Positions 50,179 through 58,056 of a DNA stretch of 64,000 nt are shown here, piece after piece. Position 1 is the first letter of the stretch. The number at the start of each line of letters is the position of its first letter. The position numbers and the translations under genes were made by a program. Source of the stretch: Candidatus Eremiobacteraceae bacterium (GTDB taxonomy: Bacteria > Vulcanimicrobiota > Vulcanimicrobiia > Eremiobacterales > Eremiobacteraceae); assembly GCA_035314825.1 (NCBI GenBank), contig DATFYX010000001.1, positions 124,001 to 188,000 of the forward strand, given 5' to 3'. The notes under the pieces are model-generated. The model made no database searches and was not told the origin of the DNA. It saw only the letters and a list, made by a program, of their open reading frames with translations.

Positions 50179-52595
50179 TGGCGACCGACCAGCGCGACGT
50201 CGACGCGCGCGAAGCCAACAGCATCCCGTCCGAACTGGCTGTTCTGCCGCTGCAAGATTCAGTGCTGTTCCCGAACACGGTCATGCCGCTGGCGGTCACC
50301 AAGCCGCACGGCATCAAACTCGTGGAAGACGCGCTCAAGGCGAGCGTGCCGATCGGCGTGGTCGCGCTCAAAGACCGCGATGCATCGCCGCCGGCCCCCG
50401 ACGACGTCTACACGATCGGCACCGTCGCCATCATCCAGAAGATGATCAAGGTCCCTGACGGCACGCTGCGCTGCATCATCTCGGGCACCGTGCCGTTCAC
50501 GATCACCGAGTTCACGCGCGCGGAACCGTACCTGGTCGGCAAGGTCGAGCAGCTTGAAGACCAGACGCCCGACAGCGACGAGCTCACCGCGCTCTCGCGC
50601 AACATCGCCGCGCAGTACACGCGCTTGCTGGCGTTCTTGCCGTCGGCGCCCAAAGAGCTCGAGCTGGAAGTCAACAACATCACCGATCCGAACCTGCTCT
50701 CGTATTTCATCGCGTCGACCATGCGGCTTGACACGGCGGAGAAGCAGGCGGTGCTGGAAGAGCGCGACACGCTCGCGCGCCTGCGCATGCTCACCGCGTA
50801 CCTCACGCGCGAACTGGAAGTCCTCGAGCTGGGCCACAAGATCCAGTCGGACATCCAAAAGGAGATGGACAAGAACCAGCGCGAGTACTTCTTGCGCCAG
50901 CAGCTCAAGGCGATCCAAGACGAGCTAGGTGAGTCCGATCCGACGCAGGCCGACGTCAACGAGCTGCGCGAGAAGGTCGAAGCCGCCAAGATGCCCGAGG
51001 AGGCGCACAAAGCGGCACTGCGCGAGCTCGACCGGCTCGGGCGCATCCCCTCGGCCAGCCCCGAGTACTCGGTCATCCGCACGTATCTGGATTGGCTCGT
51101 GACGCTGCCGTGGAGCACGACGACCGAGGACAGCCTCGAGATCGCCAAGGCGCGCAAGATCCTCGACGAGGACCACTACGATCTCGAGAAAGTCAAAGAC
51201 CGCATCATCGAGTATCTTGCGGTGCGCAAGCTCAAGAACACGCTGTCGGGCCCGATCCTGTGCTTCGTCGGACCGCCCGGCGTCGGCAAGACCTCGCTCG
51301 GCCGCTCGATCGCGCGCGCGATGAACCGCAAATTCATCCGCCTGTCCGTCGGCGGCGTGCGCGACGAGGCGGAGATCCGCGGCCATCGGCGCACCTACAT
51401 CGGCGCCATGCCCGGGTCGTTCATCCGCGCGATCCGCGATGCGGGCACGAGCAATCCGCTCATCATGATCGACGAGATCGACAAGGTCGGCGCGGACTGG
51501 CGCGGCGACCCATCGTCCGCACTGCTCGAAGTGCTCGATCCAGAGCAGAACAACACGTTCCGCGATCACTATCTGGATCTGCCGTTCGACCTGAGCCGCG
51601 TGCTGTTCATCGCCACCGCCAACCAGCTCGACACCATCGCACCGGCGCTGCGCGACCGCATGGAGATCATCCAGCTGGCCGGCTACACGCAGGCCGAGAA
51701 GGTCGCGATCGCGCGCAAGTACCTCGTGCCCAAGCAGCTCAAAGCCAACGGTTTGACGGCCAGACAAGCGGCGATCTCCACGCCGGCGCTCGAGACCATC
51801 GTCGCCGATTACACCCGCGAGGCGGGCGTGCGCAATCTCGAACGCGAGATCGCGACGATCTGCCGCAAAGTCGCGCGCAAGGTCGCCGAAAAGCCGAGCT
51901 TCGAGGCCACGATCACGCCCAAGACGCTGCCAAAGTTCCTCGGCAAGCCGCGCTTCTTCGCAGAGGTCGCCAAGCGCACGGCGGTGCGCGGCGTCGCTAC
52001 GGGTCTGGTCGTCACGCCGGTCGGCGGCGACATCGTCTTCATCGAATCCAGCGTGATGCCGGGCAACGGCAAGCTGACGCTGACCGGCCAGCTCGGCGAC
52101 GTCATGAAAGAGTCGGCGCAGGCGGCGCTGTCGTTCGTGCGCAGCCGCTCGGGCGAGCTCAAACTCGCACCGGATTTCTTCAGCAAACACGACGTCCACG
52201 TGCACGTGCCAGCAGGCGCAGTGCCCAAAGACGGCCCGTCCGCCGGCGTCGCGATCGCGACCTCGCTGGTCTCGGCCGTCACCGGCAAGAAGGTCGACAA
52301 GAACGTGGCCATGACCGGCGAGATCACGCTCACCGGCCAAGTGCTGCCCGTCGGCGGGATCAAAGAGAAGGTCCTCGGTGCGCGCCGCGCCGGCATCAAG
52401 AAGATCGTCTTGCCCAAGCGCAACGAGCCCGACGTGTCCGAAGACGTGCCGCCCGAAGCCAAGCGGGCCCTCAAGTTCGTGTTTGCCGACGAGCTATCCG
52501 AAGTGCTCAAGGAAGCGCTGGGCTCGCCGATGATCGCGCGCATCGCGACGACCAACGGGCGTTCCAGCCGCCAACTGCCCGCGGCCGCCCGATGA
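50178..52595 (+). CDS. lon: ATP-dependent protease Lon
   Basis: 805 residues, LonA length. An N-terminal substrate domain ([20 protein letters not shown]) is followed by a helical region with [14 protein letters not shown], then the AAA+ domain: Walker [10 protein letters not shown] at about 366-374, Walker B in LIMIDEIDK and the RDRME arginine region. The protease domain has the Ser of [14 protein letters not shown] (near residue 686) and the Lys of [14 protein letters not shown]. It degrades misfolded and regulatory proteins in the cytoplasm. The stop overlaps the next gene by ATGA. Confidence 0.97.
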   Translation: MATDQRDVDAREANSIPSELAVLPLQDSVLFPNTVMPLAVTKPHGIKLVEDALKASVPIGVVALKDRDASPPAPDDVYTIGTVAIIQKMIKVPDGTLRCIISGTVPFTITEFTRAEPYLVGKVEQLEDQTPDSDELTALSRNIAAQYTRLLAFLPSAPKELELEVNNITDPNLLSYFIASTMRLDTAEKQAVLEERDTLARLRMLTAYLTRELEVLELGHKIQSDIQKEMDKNQREYFLRQQLKAIQDELGESDPTQADVNELREKVEAAKMPEEAHKAALRELDRLGRIPSASPEYSVIRTYLDWLVTLPWSTTTEDSLEIAKARKILDEDHYDLEKVKDRIIEYLAVRKLKNTLSGPILCFVGPPGVGKTSLGRSIARAMNRKFIRLSVGGVRDEAEIRGHRRTYIGAMPGSFIRAIRDAGTSNPLIMIDEIDKVGADWRGDPSSALLEVLDPEQNNTFRDHYLDLPFDLSRVLFIATANQLDTIAPALRDRMEIIQLAGYTQAEKVAIARKYLVPKQLKANGLTARQAAISTPALETIVADYTREAGVRNLEREIATICRKVARKVAEKPSFEATITPKTLPKFLGKPRFFAEVAKRTAVRGVATGLVVTPVGGDIVFIESSVMPGNGKLTLTGQLGDVMKESAQAALSFVRSRSGELKLAPDFFSKHDVHVHVPAGAVPKDGPSAGVAIATSLVSAVTGKKVDKNVAMTGEITLTGQVLPVGGIKEKVLGARRAGIKKIVLPKRNEPDVSEDVPPEAKRALKFVFADELSEVLKEALGSPMIARIATTNGRSSRQLPAAAR

Positions 52596-53068
52596 CCCAT
52601 GTGGCTCGCGTCGCCGTCATCGCGGGAACGGTCGCCGCTGCCGGCGCTCTTCTGATGAACCCAGCGCGCGCAGAGACCACCGCGATCAAAGGGTACGTCT
52701 CGGATCTATATTCCGAAACCAAGGTGCCCTTGGCGGGAGTCTTGGTCCGCTTGCGCTCTCGCAGCCAGTCGATGGACGCGCATACGGACAAGCGAGGGTT
52801 CTACAGTCTCGTGGGCGTGACGCCGGAGAAGCAAGTCGAATTGACGTTCTCGCGCGACGGTATGGCCACGAAGACATTTCGCGTCTCGTCGTGCGTCGAC
52901 ACGACTCTAGAGGTCGATGCAATGCTTGCGAGCCATATCGGCGCGGGCACCCTCGGTTATTTCTACATCTCGCCCACGCCGGCAATGATCCGGTACGAGC
53001 ACTCGGCAACGCTGTACAGCGTCGACCCCGAGGCTGATTTGGGCAATCAGGGATCGGAGAGTTGCTAG
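52592..53068 (+). CDS. Exported carboxypeptidase-regulatory-like (Ig-fold) protein
   Basis: 158 residues from ATG 52592. Signal peptide to about residue 27 ([14 protein letters not shown]). Residues 30-110 resemble the CarboxypepD_reg-like beta-sandwich: [52 protein letters not shown]. The Tyr-rich C-terminal part ([25 protein letters not shown]) is unassigned. It is translationally coupled to lon, which is unexpected for an exported protein and may only reflect compact packing. Confidence 0.75.
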   Translation: MTHVARVAVIAGTVAAAGALLMNPARAETTAIKGYVSDLYSETKVPLAGVLVRLRSRSQSMDAHTDKRGFYSLVGVTPEKQVELTFSRDGMATKTFRVSSCVDTTLEVDAMLASHIGAGTLGYFYISPTPAMIRYEHSATLYSVDPEADLGNQGSESC

Positions 53069-53072
53069 GCGC

Positions 53073-53807
53073 CTAGCGGCCGCCGAGGCGATACGACACG
53101 AAGTACTCGAGTGCGATCGGATGGCCATCGAATTGCGGCGCACTGAACTCGGTCTTGCGCGCGGCGCTGAGCGCCGCCGCATCAAACGACGGATAGCCGG
53201 ACGACTGGTCGATTCGCGCTGCGACGATGCCGCCGCCGGCGCCGACCGTCAGGGCCACCACGATTGTCGAAGGATGTTTGATCTGGGCGTCGCTTGCCGG
53301 GAATGCGGCGGGCGCCGACTGTAAGATGTGCGCCTCGGTCACCCGCTGGGGATATAGCAGGTCACTGGGCGAGAGTCCGCTATCATCGAATTGGGAAAGC
53401 GAGCCGGCCGGCGCGGTGGTCACCAAGCGTACGGGCTGGCGGCAGGTCATGTCATGGTCGCCGCGTCCGTGCACGAGCAACCCGTAGACGGTGATACCGG
53501 TCGCCGAAACCGCACGAGGGATGTCGATCGCGTAATGATTGATCGACTCGCCGCCGGCCGCATCTGGAGCGATGACCGGCGTCGTGATGTCGTTTTGCAG
53601 CCCTGGGACCTGCAGGTTCGCGGTGACCGGATCGCTGCCGGTGAGCAGCAGTGCCACTACGTAGCGGTCCACTTTACCCGTCTGGCCGTGCGCGACGAGC
53701 ATGAAGCTGGCCGCATGCAACGGGCACTTGTCGGCGGCTGTCGCGACGATGGGCGCGCTGGAAAGCGCGGCGACAAGCGCCGCGGCGGACGCGAGAACGG
53801 CTTTCAT
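53073..53807 (-). CDS. Exported protein with TonB-like C-terminal domain
   Basis: 244 residues from ATG 53807 (signal peptide KAVLASAAALVAALSSAPIVATAAD). The first half is unassigned beta-rich sequence with a Cys in DKCPLHAASFMLVAHG and another in HDMTCRQPV. The last 90 residues match a TonB/energy-transducer C-terminal fold: STIVVALTVGAGGGIVAARIDQSSGYPSFDAAALSAARKTEFSAPQ. With no membrane anchor other than the signal, it is probably a soluble periplasmic protein rather than a working TonB. It overlaps the methyltransferase stop (53804-53807). Confidence 0.75.
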   Translation of the reverse strand: MKAVLASAAALVAALSSAPIVATAADKCPLHAASFMLVAHGQTGKVDRYVVALLLTGSDPVTANLQVPGLQNDITTPVIAPDAAGGESINHYAIDIPRAVSATGITVYGLLVHGRGDHDMTCRQPVRLVTTAPAGSLSQFDDSGLSPSDLLYPQRVTEAHILQSAPAAFPASDAQIKHPSTIVVALTVGAGGGIVAARIDQSSGYPSFDAAALSAARKTEFSAPQFDGHPIALEYFVSYRLGGR

Positions 53808-54622
53808 GCCGTGCTCCTCGCGTTGTCGAGCAAAAGCACCCCGACCATGGGTCCAGAGCGCCGCGTCGCCTCGCTCCGGTACCACGGCGCGAAAACGAGC
53901 TTGAAGAACCAGGCCATCGGATACTCTCGTTTGAGCCTGGCGGCCTGGATGACATTGGCGTGGTATTCGCGGATGCGCCAGCCGTGCTGCGCGAAAAACG
54001 CCGCGGCGTCCTTCGGCGCGAATTGGAACGGTGTGCCGCCTTCGCGCAAGCGCTTGCCCCACGTGCGCTCCATCATGCGCAGCACCCACGGCGACGCGAC
54101 GTCGGTCACCCACGAGCGAAACGACGGCTGCACGCCCAAGTCGGCCGCGAGCGCGCCGGCGTCGTCAGGCGCGAGGTAGACGAGCAGCCCTTCGCTGACG
54201 ATCGCCACGCGATGGCACTCCGATCCGATGCGCGCGAACAGCGCCTGGCGCGCGCTCCGGTCGGCGAGATCGAGCGGGATGCGCTCGAGCACGCAGCGCG
54301 GCGCGGCGTCCGCGAGCAGCGCCGTCTTGTACTCGAGCGTCGCGGCGTAGTCGACTTCGATCCAACGCAGATCGGCGCGCAGCGGCAGGCGGTAAGGCCG
54401 CGCATCGAGACCGGCCGCCAAGTTGAGCACCGCATCGACGCCGGGAGCGAGCCGCACGATGATGTCGTCCATCACCGCGGTGCGCACCACCATCGGCCAG
54501 CCGTACACGCGGGCGCGCGGGATGGTCGCCAAGATCTCCTCGCCGCGCGCGCCTGCAAGCGGGCGCGCATACGGGTCGTGGAACAGGGCGTCCGGGCGCT
54601 CGGACTCGATCGCGCGATACAT
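53804..54622 (-). CDS. SAM-dependent methyltransferase (leucine carboxyl methyltransferase-like, TIGR00027 type)
   Basis: 272 residues from ATG 54622, probably longer. The SAM site is VLNLAAGLDARPYRLPL; SERPDALFHDPYARPLAG, WIEVDYAATLEYKTALL and IVSEGLLVYL are family motifs. The family usually begins about 15 residues earlier with a TAxxVAxxRAxE segment. The sequence upstream in frame, RPITVADTAYWVAMYRAIES, fits that, yet has no ATG, GTG or TTG before the pgl stop at 54686. A CTG (54676) or ATC (54655) start is possible. Substrates of this family are mostly unknown. It is the last gene of the pentose phosphate operon strand. Confidence 0.85.
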   Translation of the reverse strand: MYRAIESERPDALFHDPYARPLAGARGEEILATIPRARVYGWPMVVRTAVMDDIIVRLAPGVDAVLNLAAGLDARPYRLPLRADLRWIEVDYAATLEYKTALLADAAPRCVLERIPLDLADRSARQALFARIGSECHRVAIVSEGLLVYLAPDDAGALAADLGVQPSFRSWVTDVASPWVLRMMERTWGKRLREGGTPFQFAPKDAAAFFAQHGWRIREYHANVIQAARLKREYPMAWFFKLVFAPWYRSEATRRSGPMVGVLLLDNARSTA

Positions 54623-54685
54623 CGCGACCCAATACGCGGTGTCGGCGACGGTGATCGGACGCTGCGTCTTGCCCAGAGCGTGGCC

Positions 54686-55432
54686 TCAGACGCGCGACTT
54701 CAGACCGCTCGCCGCGGCGTCATCCACCAGCCAGATCAGCGAGCCTTGCGCCGGCGCGACCCCTTGCGCCGGGAGCGCGTGCGCATCGCGGGGTCCCTCG
54801 AGCACGCGGGCCAGCACCGCCGCCTTCGCGGCGCCCGCGACCAAGAAGATCGCGGCGTCCGCTGCGTCGAGCACCGGATAGGTCAAGGTGAGCCGCCACG
54901 GCGCCGCGCGGTTCTCGGGCACGTGGACCGCCGCGCATGGCTGGTCTACGATGTCGAGCACGGGATTGCGCGGGAACAATGACGCGGTGTGGCCGTCCTC
55001 ACCCAAGCCCAGATAGATCGCGTCGAGCGAGATCGAATCGCCGAACGACGCGCGCAGCTCATCCGCATAGCTGACCGCGCCGGCGTGGGGCTCGAGCTCG
55101 CCGCGCATCCTATGGACATTGGCCCTGGGCACTTGGAGCGGACCCAGCAGCAGCTTCTCCGCCTGCGCGTAGTTGCTCGCCTCATCGGTCGGCGGCACGC
55201 AGCGCTCGTCGCCCCAGAAGATGTGTATGTTCGGCCAGTCGATATCCTCGGCGAACTGCGGCGAGGCCAGCAGCGCGAAAAACGCGCGCGGCGTCGTTCC
55301 GCCCGACAGTGCGGCGTTGAAACGGCCGTGATCCTCGATCGCCGCTCGCGCACGAACTTCGAACTCCGTCGCGGCCTGATAGGCCACGTCGTCGGCGGTA
55401 TCGAGCACGACAAGGCGGCGTTCTTGCGCCAT
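54686..55432 (-). CDS. pgl: 6-phosphogluconolactonase
   Basis: 248 residues, DevB/Pgl type. Motifs: FNAALSGGTTPRAFFALLAS, IHIFWGDERCVPPTDEASNYAQAEKLLL, LGLGEDGHTASLFP and RLTLTYPVLDAADAAIFLVAGAAKAAVL. It hydrolyses 6-phosphogluconolactone, the second step of the oxidative pentose phosphate pathway. It starts 4 bases after opcA stops. The end sequence SGLKSRV is normal, so the TGA at 54686 is a genuine stop. Confidence 0.95.
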   Translation of the reverse strand: MAQERRLVVLDTADDVAYQAATEFEVRARAAIEDHGRFNAALSGGTTPRAFFALLASPQFAEDIDWPNIHIFWGDERCVPPTDEASNYAQAEKLLLGPLQVPRANVHRMRGELEPHAGAVSYADELRASFGDSISLDAIYLGLGEDGHTASLFPRNPVLDIVDQPCAAVHVPENRAAPWRLTLTYPVLDAADAAIFLVAGAAKAAVLARVLEGPRDAHALPAQGVAPAQGSLIWLVDDAAASGLKSRV

Positions 55433-55435
55433 CAG

Positions 55436-56503
55436 CTACTCCTCGGCGAGCGCGGCTTCGAGCATCGCGTCCCGCGACGGATCGTCGATCGAGCGATGCA
55501 GCAGCTCCGCTTCGGTCGCCTTCACGACGTGGAAGTTCCAGCTGCGGATCAGTCCGCCTTGTGCGTCGCGGACTTCGGCGACGACCTGGCGCGGGCTGTC
55601 CTGGCGCCGCAGCGACAGCTCGGTCTGCGAGCGCGACGATTGGAAGAGCGCCGCGATGAGGCGGCCCGGGCGCGCACCCGCGTTGGCCACCGGTGCGAGG
55701 CGGACGCGGCCGCGCAGGCGCGGCACGCAACGCGCAAGCCAGCCGGCGAACAGCGTCGCGCCCGCGGTCTTATGCTGGGTGTCGGGCTGGTCGAGATCGG
55801 CGGCGTACTCCACACGGCACTTGTCGAAGTCGCCGATGAGCGCCAGCACTTGCGGGTCGTCGAAGCACGCGGCCACCGCCTGGCGCCACGGTTTGAGACG
55901 CTTCCAATTGAGATCGGCGACGGCGACATGGCCGGCGCGGCGTTCGGTGAGCCGGCGCAATGTGTCGAGCGAGGCGTTCGTGTCGCCGAAGCGCATCGAG
56001 TCCACGACGATCTTCTTGACGAGCGGCGCGAGCAGGCGGAACAGCGGGCGGCCGAACGGCGAATCGCCGCGCCACCACAGATAGATGGGCAGATCGGCGG
56101 CCAGCAGCGCGAGCACTGCGGAGGCAGCCGAGGCGGATGCGCGCGGATTGACGCGCACGAAGACCTCTTCGCTGAAGCCCTGCGCGTCTGCGTGGTCGTC
56201 GGGGCGGATGAACGCCTGGATCGCATCTTCATCGACCGTCGCGTCTTCGATGATCGTCACGGCACGGATCGAGTGCGTGCCCGCGATCTCGGCCAGGATC
56301 TGCGACACGTCGGTGCACGCGTCCGGCCGATCCACGTACGTGACGAGGTTGAGCGTGAGCGAGCGCGCGCTCGGCGTCGCCCCAGCCGTGGCCACGATCT
56401 CGCGCCAGCGCGCGGTCAAGGTGGATTCGGCTTCTTCGACCCGCACGAGTTCGAAACCCGAGGCCCACGCGGGCGTCGCAGCGCCGTCGCCCTGTTTGCT
56501 CAC
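55436..56503 (-). CDS. opcA: Glucose-6-phosphate dehydrogenase assembly protein OpcA
   Basis: 355 residues from GTG 56503, overlapping the zwf stop (GTGA). OpcA features: SLTLNLVTYVDRP, EEVFVRVNPRAS, LLAADLPIYLWWRGDSPFGRPLF, DSMRFGD and LNWKRLKPWRQAVAACFDD. OpcA is known from cyanobacteria and actinobacteria, where it activates G6PDH, in cyanobacteria under thioredoxin control. Placement between zwf and pgl supports the same role. No conserved Cys pair for redox control stands out. Confidence 0.92.
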   Translation of the reverse strand: MSKQGDGAATPAWASGFELVRVEEAESTLTARWREIVATAGATPSARSLTLNLVTYVDRPDACTDVSQILAEIAGTHSIRAVTIIEDATVDEDAIQAFIRPDDHADAQGFSEEVFVRVNPRASASAASAVLALLAADLPIYLWWRGDSPFGRPLFRLLAPLVKKIVVDSMRFGDTNASLDTLRRLTERRAGHVAVADLNWKRLKPWRQAVAACFDDPQVLALIGDFDKCRVEYAADLDQPDTQHKTAGATLFAGWLARCVPRLRGRVRLAPVANAGARPGRLIAALFQSSRSQTELSLRRQDSPRQVVAEVRDAQGGLIRSWNFHVVKATEAELLHRSIDDPSRDAMLEAALAEE

Positions 56504-58032
56504 GGGAGCCGCCACGCGCGCCCGTCGCGCGCGATCAGGTCCTCGGCCTCTTTGGGCCCCCACGAGCCAGCCGCGTAGTTCGGGAACACGATCGAGCGAT
56601 CGGCATCCCATGCCTGCAGCAGCGGATCGACCAGCGCCCAGGCGGCCTCGACGCCGTCGGCGCGGTCGAACAACGTCTGATCGCCTTTCATACAATCCAA
56701 GATGAGCCGCTCGTACGGCGACGCGTCTTCGGCACCGAAGGTCGCGCCGTATGAGAAATCCATCGCGACCGAGCGGATGCGCATGCTCGGGCCGGGCACT
56801 TTCGCCTCGAGCTTGAGGGTCACGCCCTCGTCCGGCTGGATGCGCAGCGCCAGCACGTTGCCCTCGGCTTGCTCGATCTGTGACTTGCGAAACGGCAGAT
56901 GCGGCGCTTCTTTGAATTGGATGGCGATCTCGGTGACGCGTTTGGGCAGCCGCTTGCCGGAGCGCAGGTAGAAGGGCACGCCGGCCCAACGCCAATTGTC
57001 GACGAAAAGGCGCAGCGCGGCATACGTCGGCACCATCGAACCGGGCGCGACGCTTTGCTCCTCGCGATAGCCCACCACCGGCTGGCCGTTGACGAATCCC
57101 GGCCCGTACTGTCCGCGCACCGCTTCCTTGACGTCGATCGGACGGATGGCCTCGATGACGCGCACCTTCTCGTCGCGGAAATCGCGCGCGTCGAACGTCG
57201 TCGGCGGTTCCATGCCGACCAACGAGAGCAGCTGCAGGCCATGGTTCTGCAAGATGTCGCGCACGACGCCGGTCTCTTCATAGAACGCGCCGCGGCCCTC
57301 GATGCCCAGGCTCTCGGCGACGGTGATCTGCACGCTGTCCACGTAGTTGCGGTCCCAGATCGGCTCGAAGATGCCGTTGGCGAAACGCAGCACGAGGATG
57401 TTCTGGACCGTCTCTTTGCCGAGATAGTGGTCGATGCGGTAGATCTGATCCTCGCGCAGATACTTGAGCATCTCGTCGTTGAGCGCTTTGGCGCTGGCGA
57501 GATCGCGGCCGAACGGCTTCTCGACGATGATGCGCACCGAGTCTGCGGATCCGCTGTCGCCCGTGAGGCCCGCCTCATGGAGCTGCTCGACGATGATGCC
57601 GAACAGACTGGCGGGCGTCGAGATATAGAAGATGCGATTGCCCGCGGTGCCGTACTTGAGGTCGTCCTCGGTGAGCACGCCGCCCAGCCGCTTGAACGCG
57701 CTCGCGTCGTCGAACGTGCCCTCGACATAGCGGCAGCGCGAGGCGAGCTCTTCAAGCACGTTCTTGTCGCGTACGCGGATCTCGCTCGAGTTCGCGACCG
57801 AGCGGCGCAGCTGCTCGCGGAACTCCTCGTCGGTCATTTGCGAGCGCGCGAAACCGACGACGCAGAAATTCTCGGGCAGCAGATCCGCTTGGGCGAGATT
57901 GTAGATGGCAGGCAGCAGCTTGCGGCACGTCAGATCGCCCGATGCGCCAAAGATGACCAATTGCACCGGCCGGGTCGCACGGTCTTCGCGCAGCCCCTCG
58001 CGGAACGGGTTGGGTATCTTGACTTCGACCAT
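56500..58032 (-). CDS. zwf: Glucose-6-phosphate 1-dehydrogenase
   Basis: 510 residues. NADP site VIFGASGDLTCRKLLPAIYNL, substrate signature YRIDHYLGKETVQNILVLRF with the catalytic His, EKPFGRDLASAKALN and PFYLRSGKRLPKRVTEIAIQFK. It opens the oxidative pentose phosphate pathway, producing NADPH. It is 24 bases after tal-pgi and is coupled to opcA. The N-terminal extension (MVEVKIPNPFREGLREDRATRP) resembles that of OpcA-dependent enzymes. Confidence 0.96.
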   Translation of the reverse strand: MVEVKIPNPFREGLREDRATRPVQLVIFGASGDLTCRKLLPAIYNLAQADLLPENFCVVGFARSQMTDEEFREQLRRSVANSSEIRVRDKNVLEELASRCRYVEGTFDDASAFKRLGGVLTEDDLKYGTAGNRIFYISTPASLFGIIVEQLHEAGLTGDSGSADSVRIIVEKPFGRDLASAKALNDEMLKYLREDQIYRIDHYLGKETVQNILVLRFANGIFEPIWDRNYVDSVQITVAESLGIEGRGAFYEETGVVRDILQNHGLQLLSLVGMEPPTTFDARDFRDEKVRVIEAIRPIDVKEAVRGQYGPGFVNGQPVVGYREEQSVAPGSMVPTYAALRLFVDNWRWAGVPFYLRSGKRLPKRVTEIAIQFKEAPHLPFRKSQIEQAEGNVLALRIQPDEGVTLKLEAKVPGPSMRIRSVAMDFSYGATFGAEDASPYERLILDCMKGDQTLFDRADGVEAAWALVDPLLQAWDADRSIVFPNYAAGSWGPKEAEDLIARDGRAWRLP

Positions 58033-58056
58033 GAGGCTACCGCCGCTCGACGCGCA

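Noticed and set aside
54686-54688. pgl TGA read as selenocysteine, making a Pgl-methyltransferase fusion (selD is nearby)
   Set aside because: Pgl already ends at its normal length and no SECIS-like hairpin is apparent after the TGA; a plain stop is far simpler.
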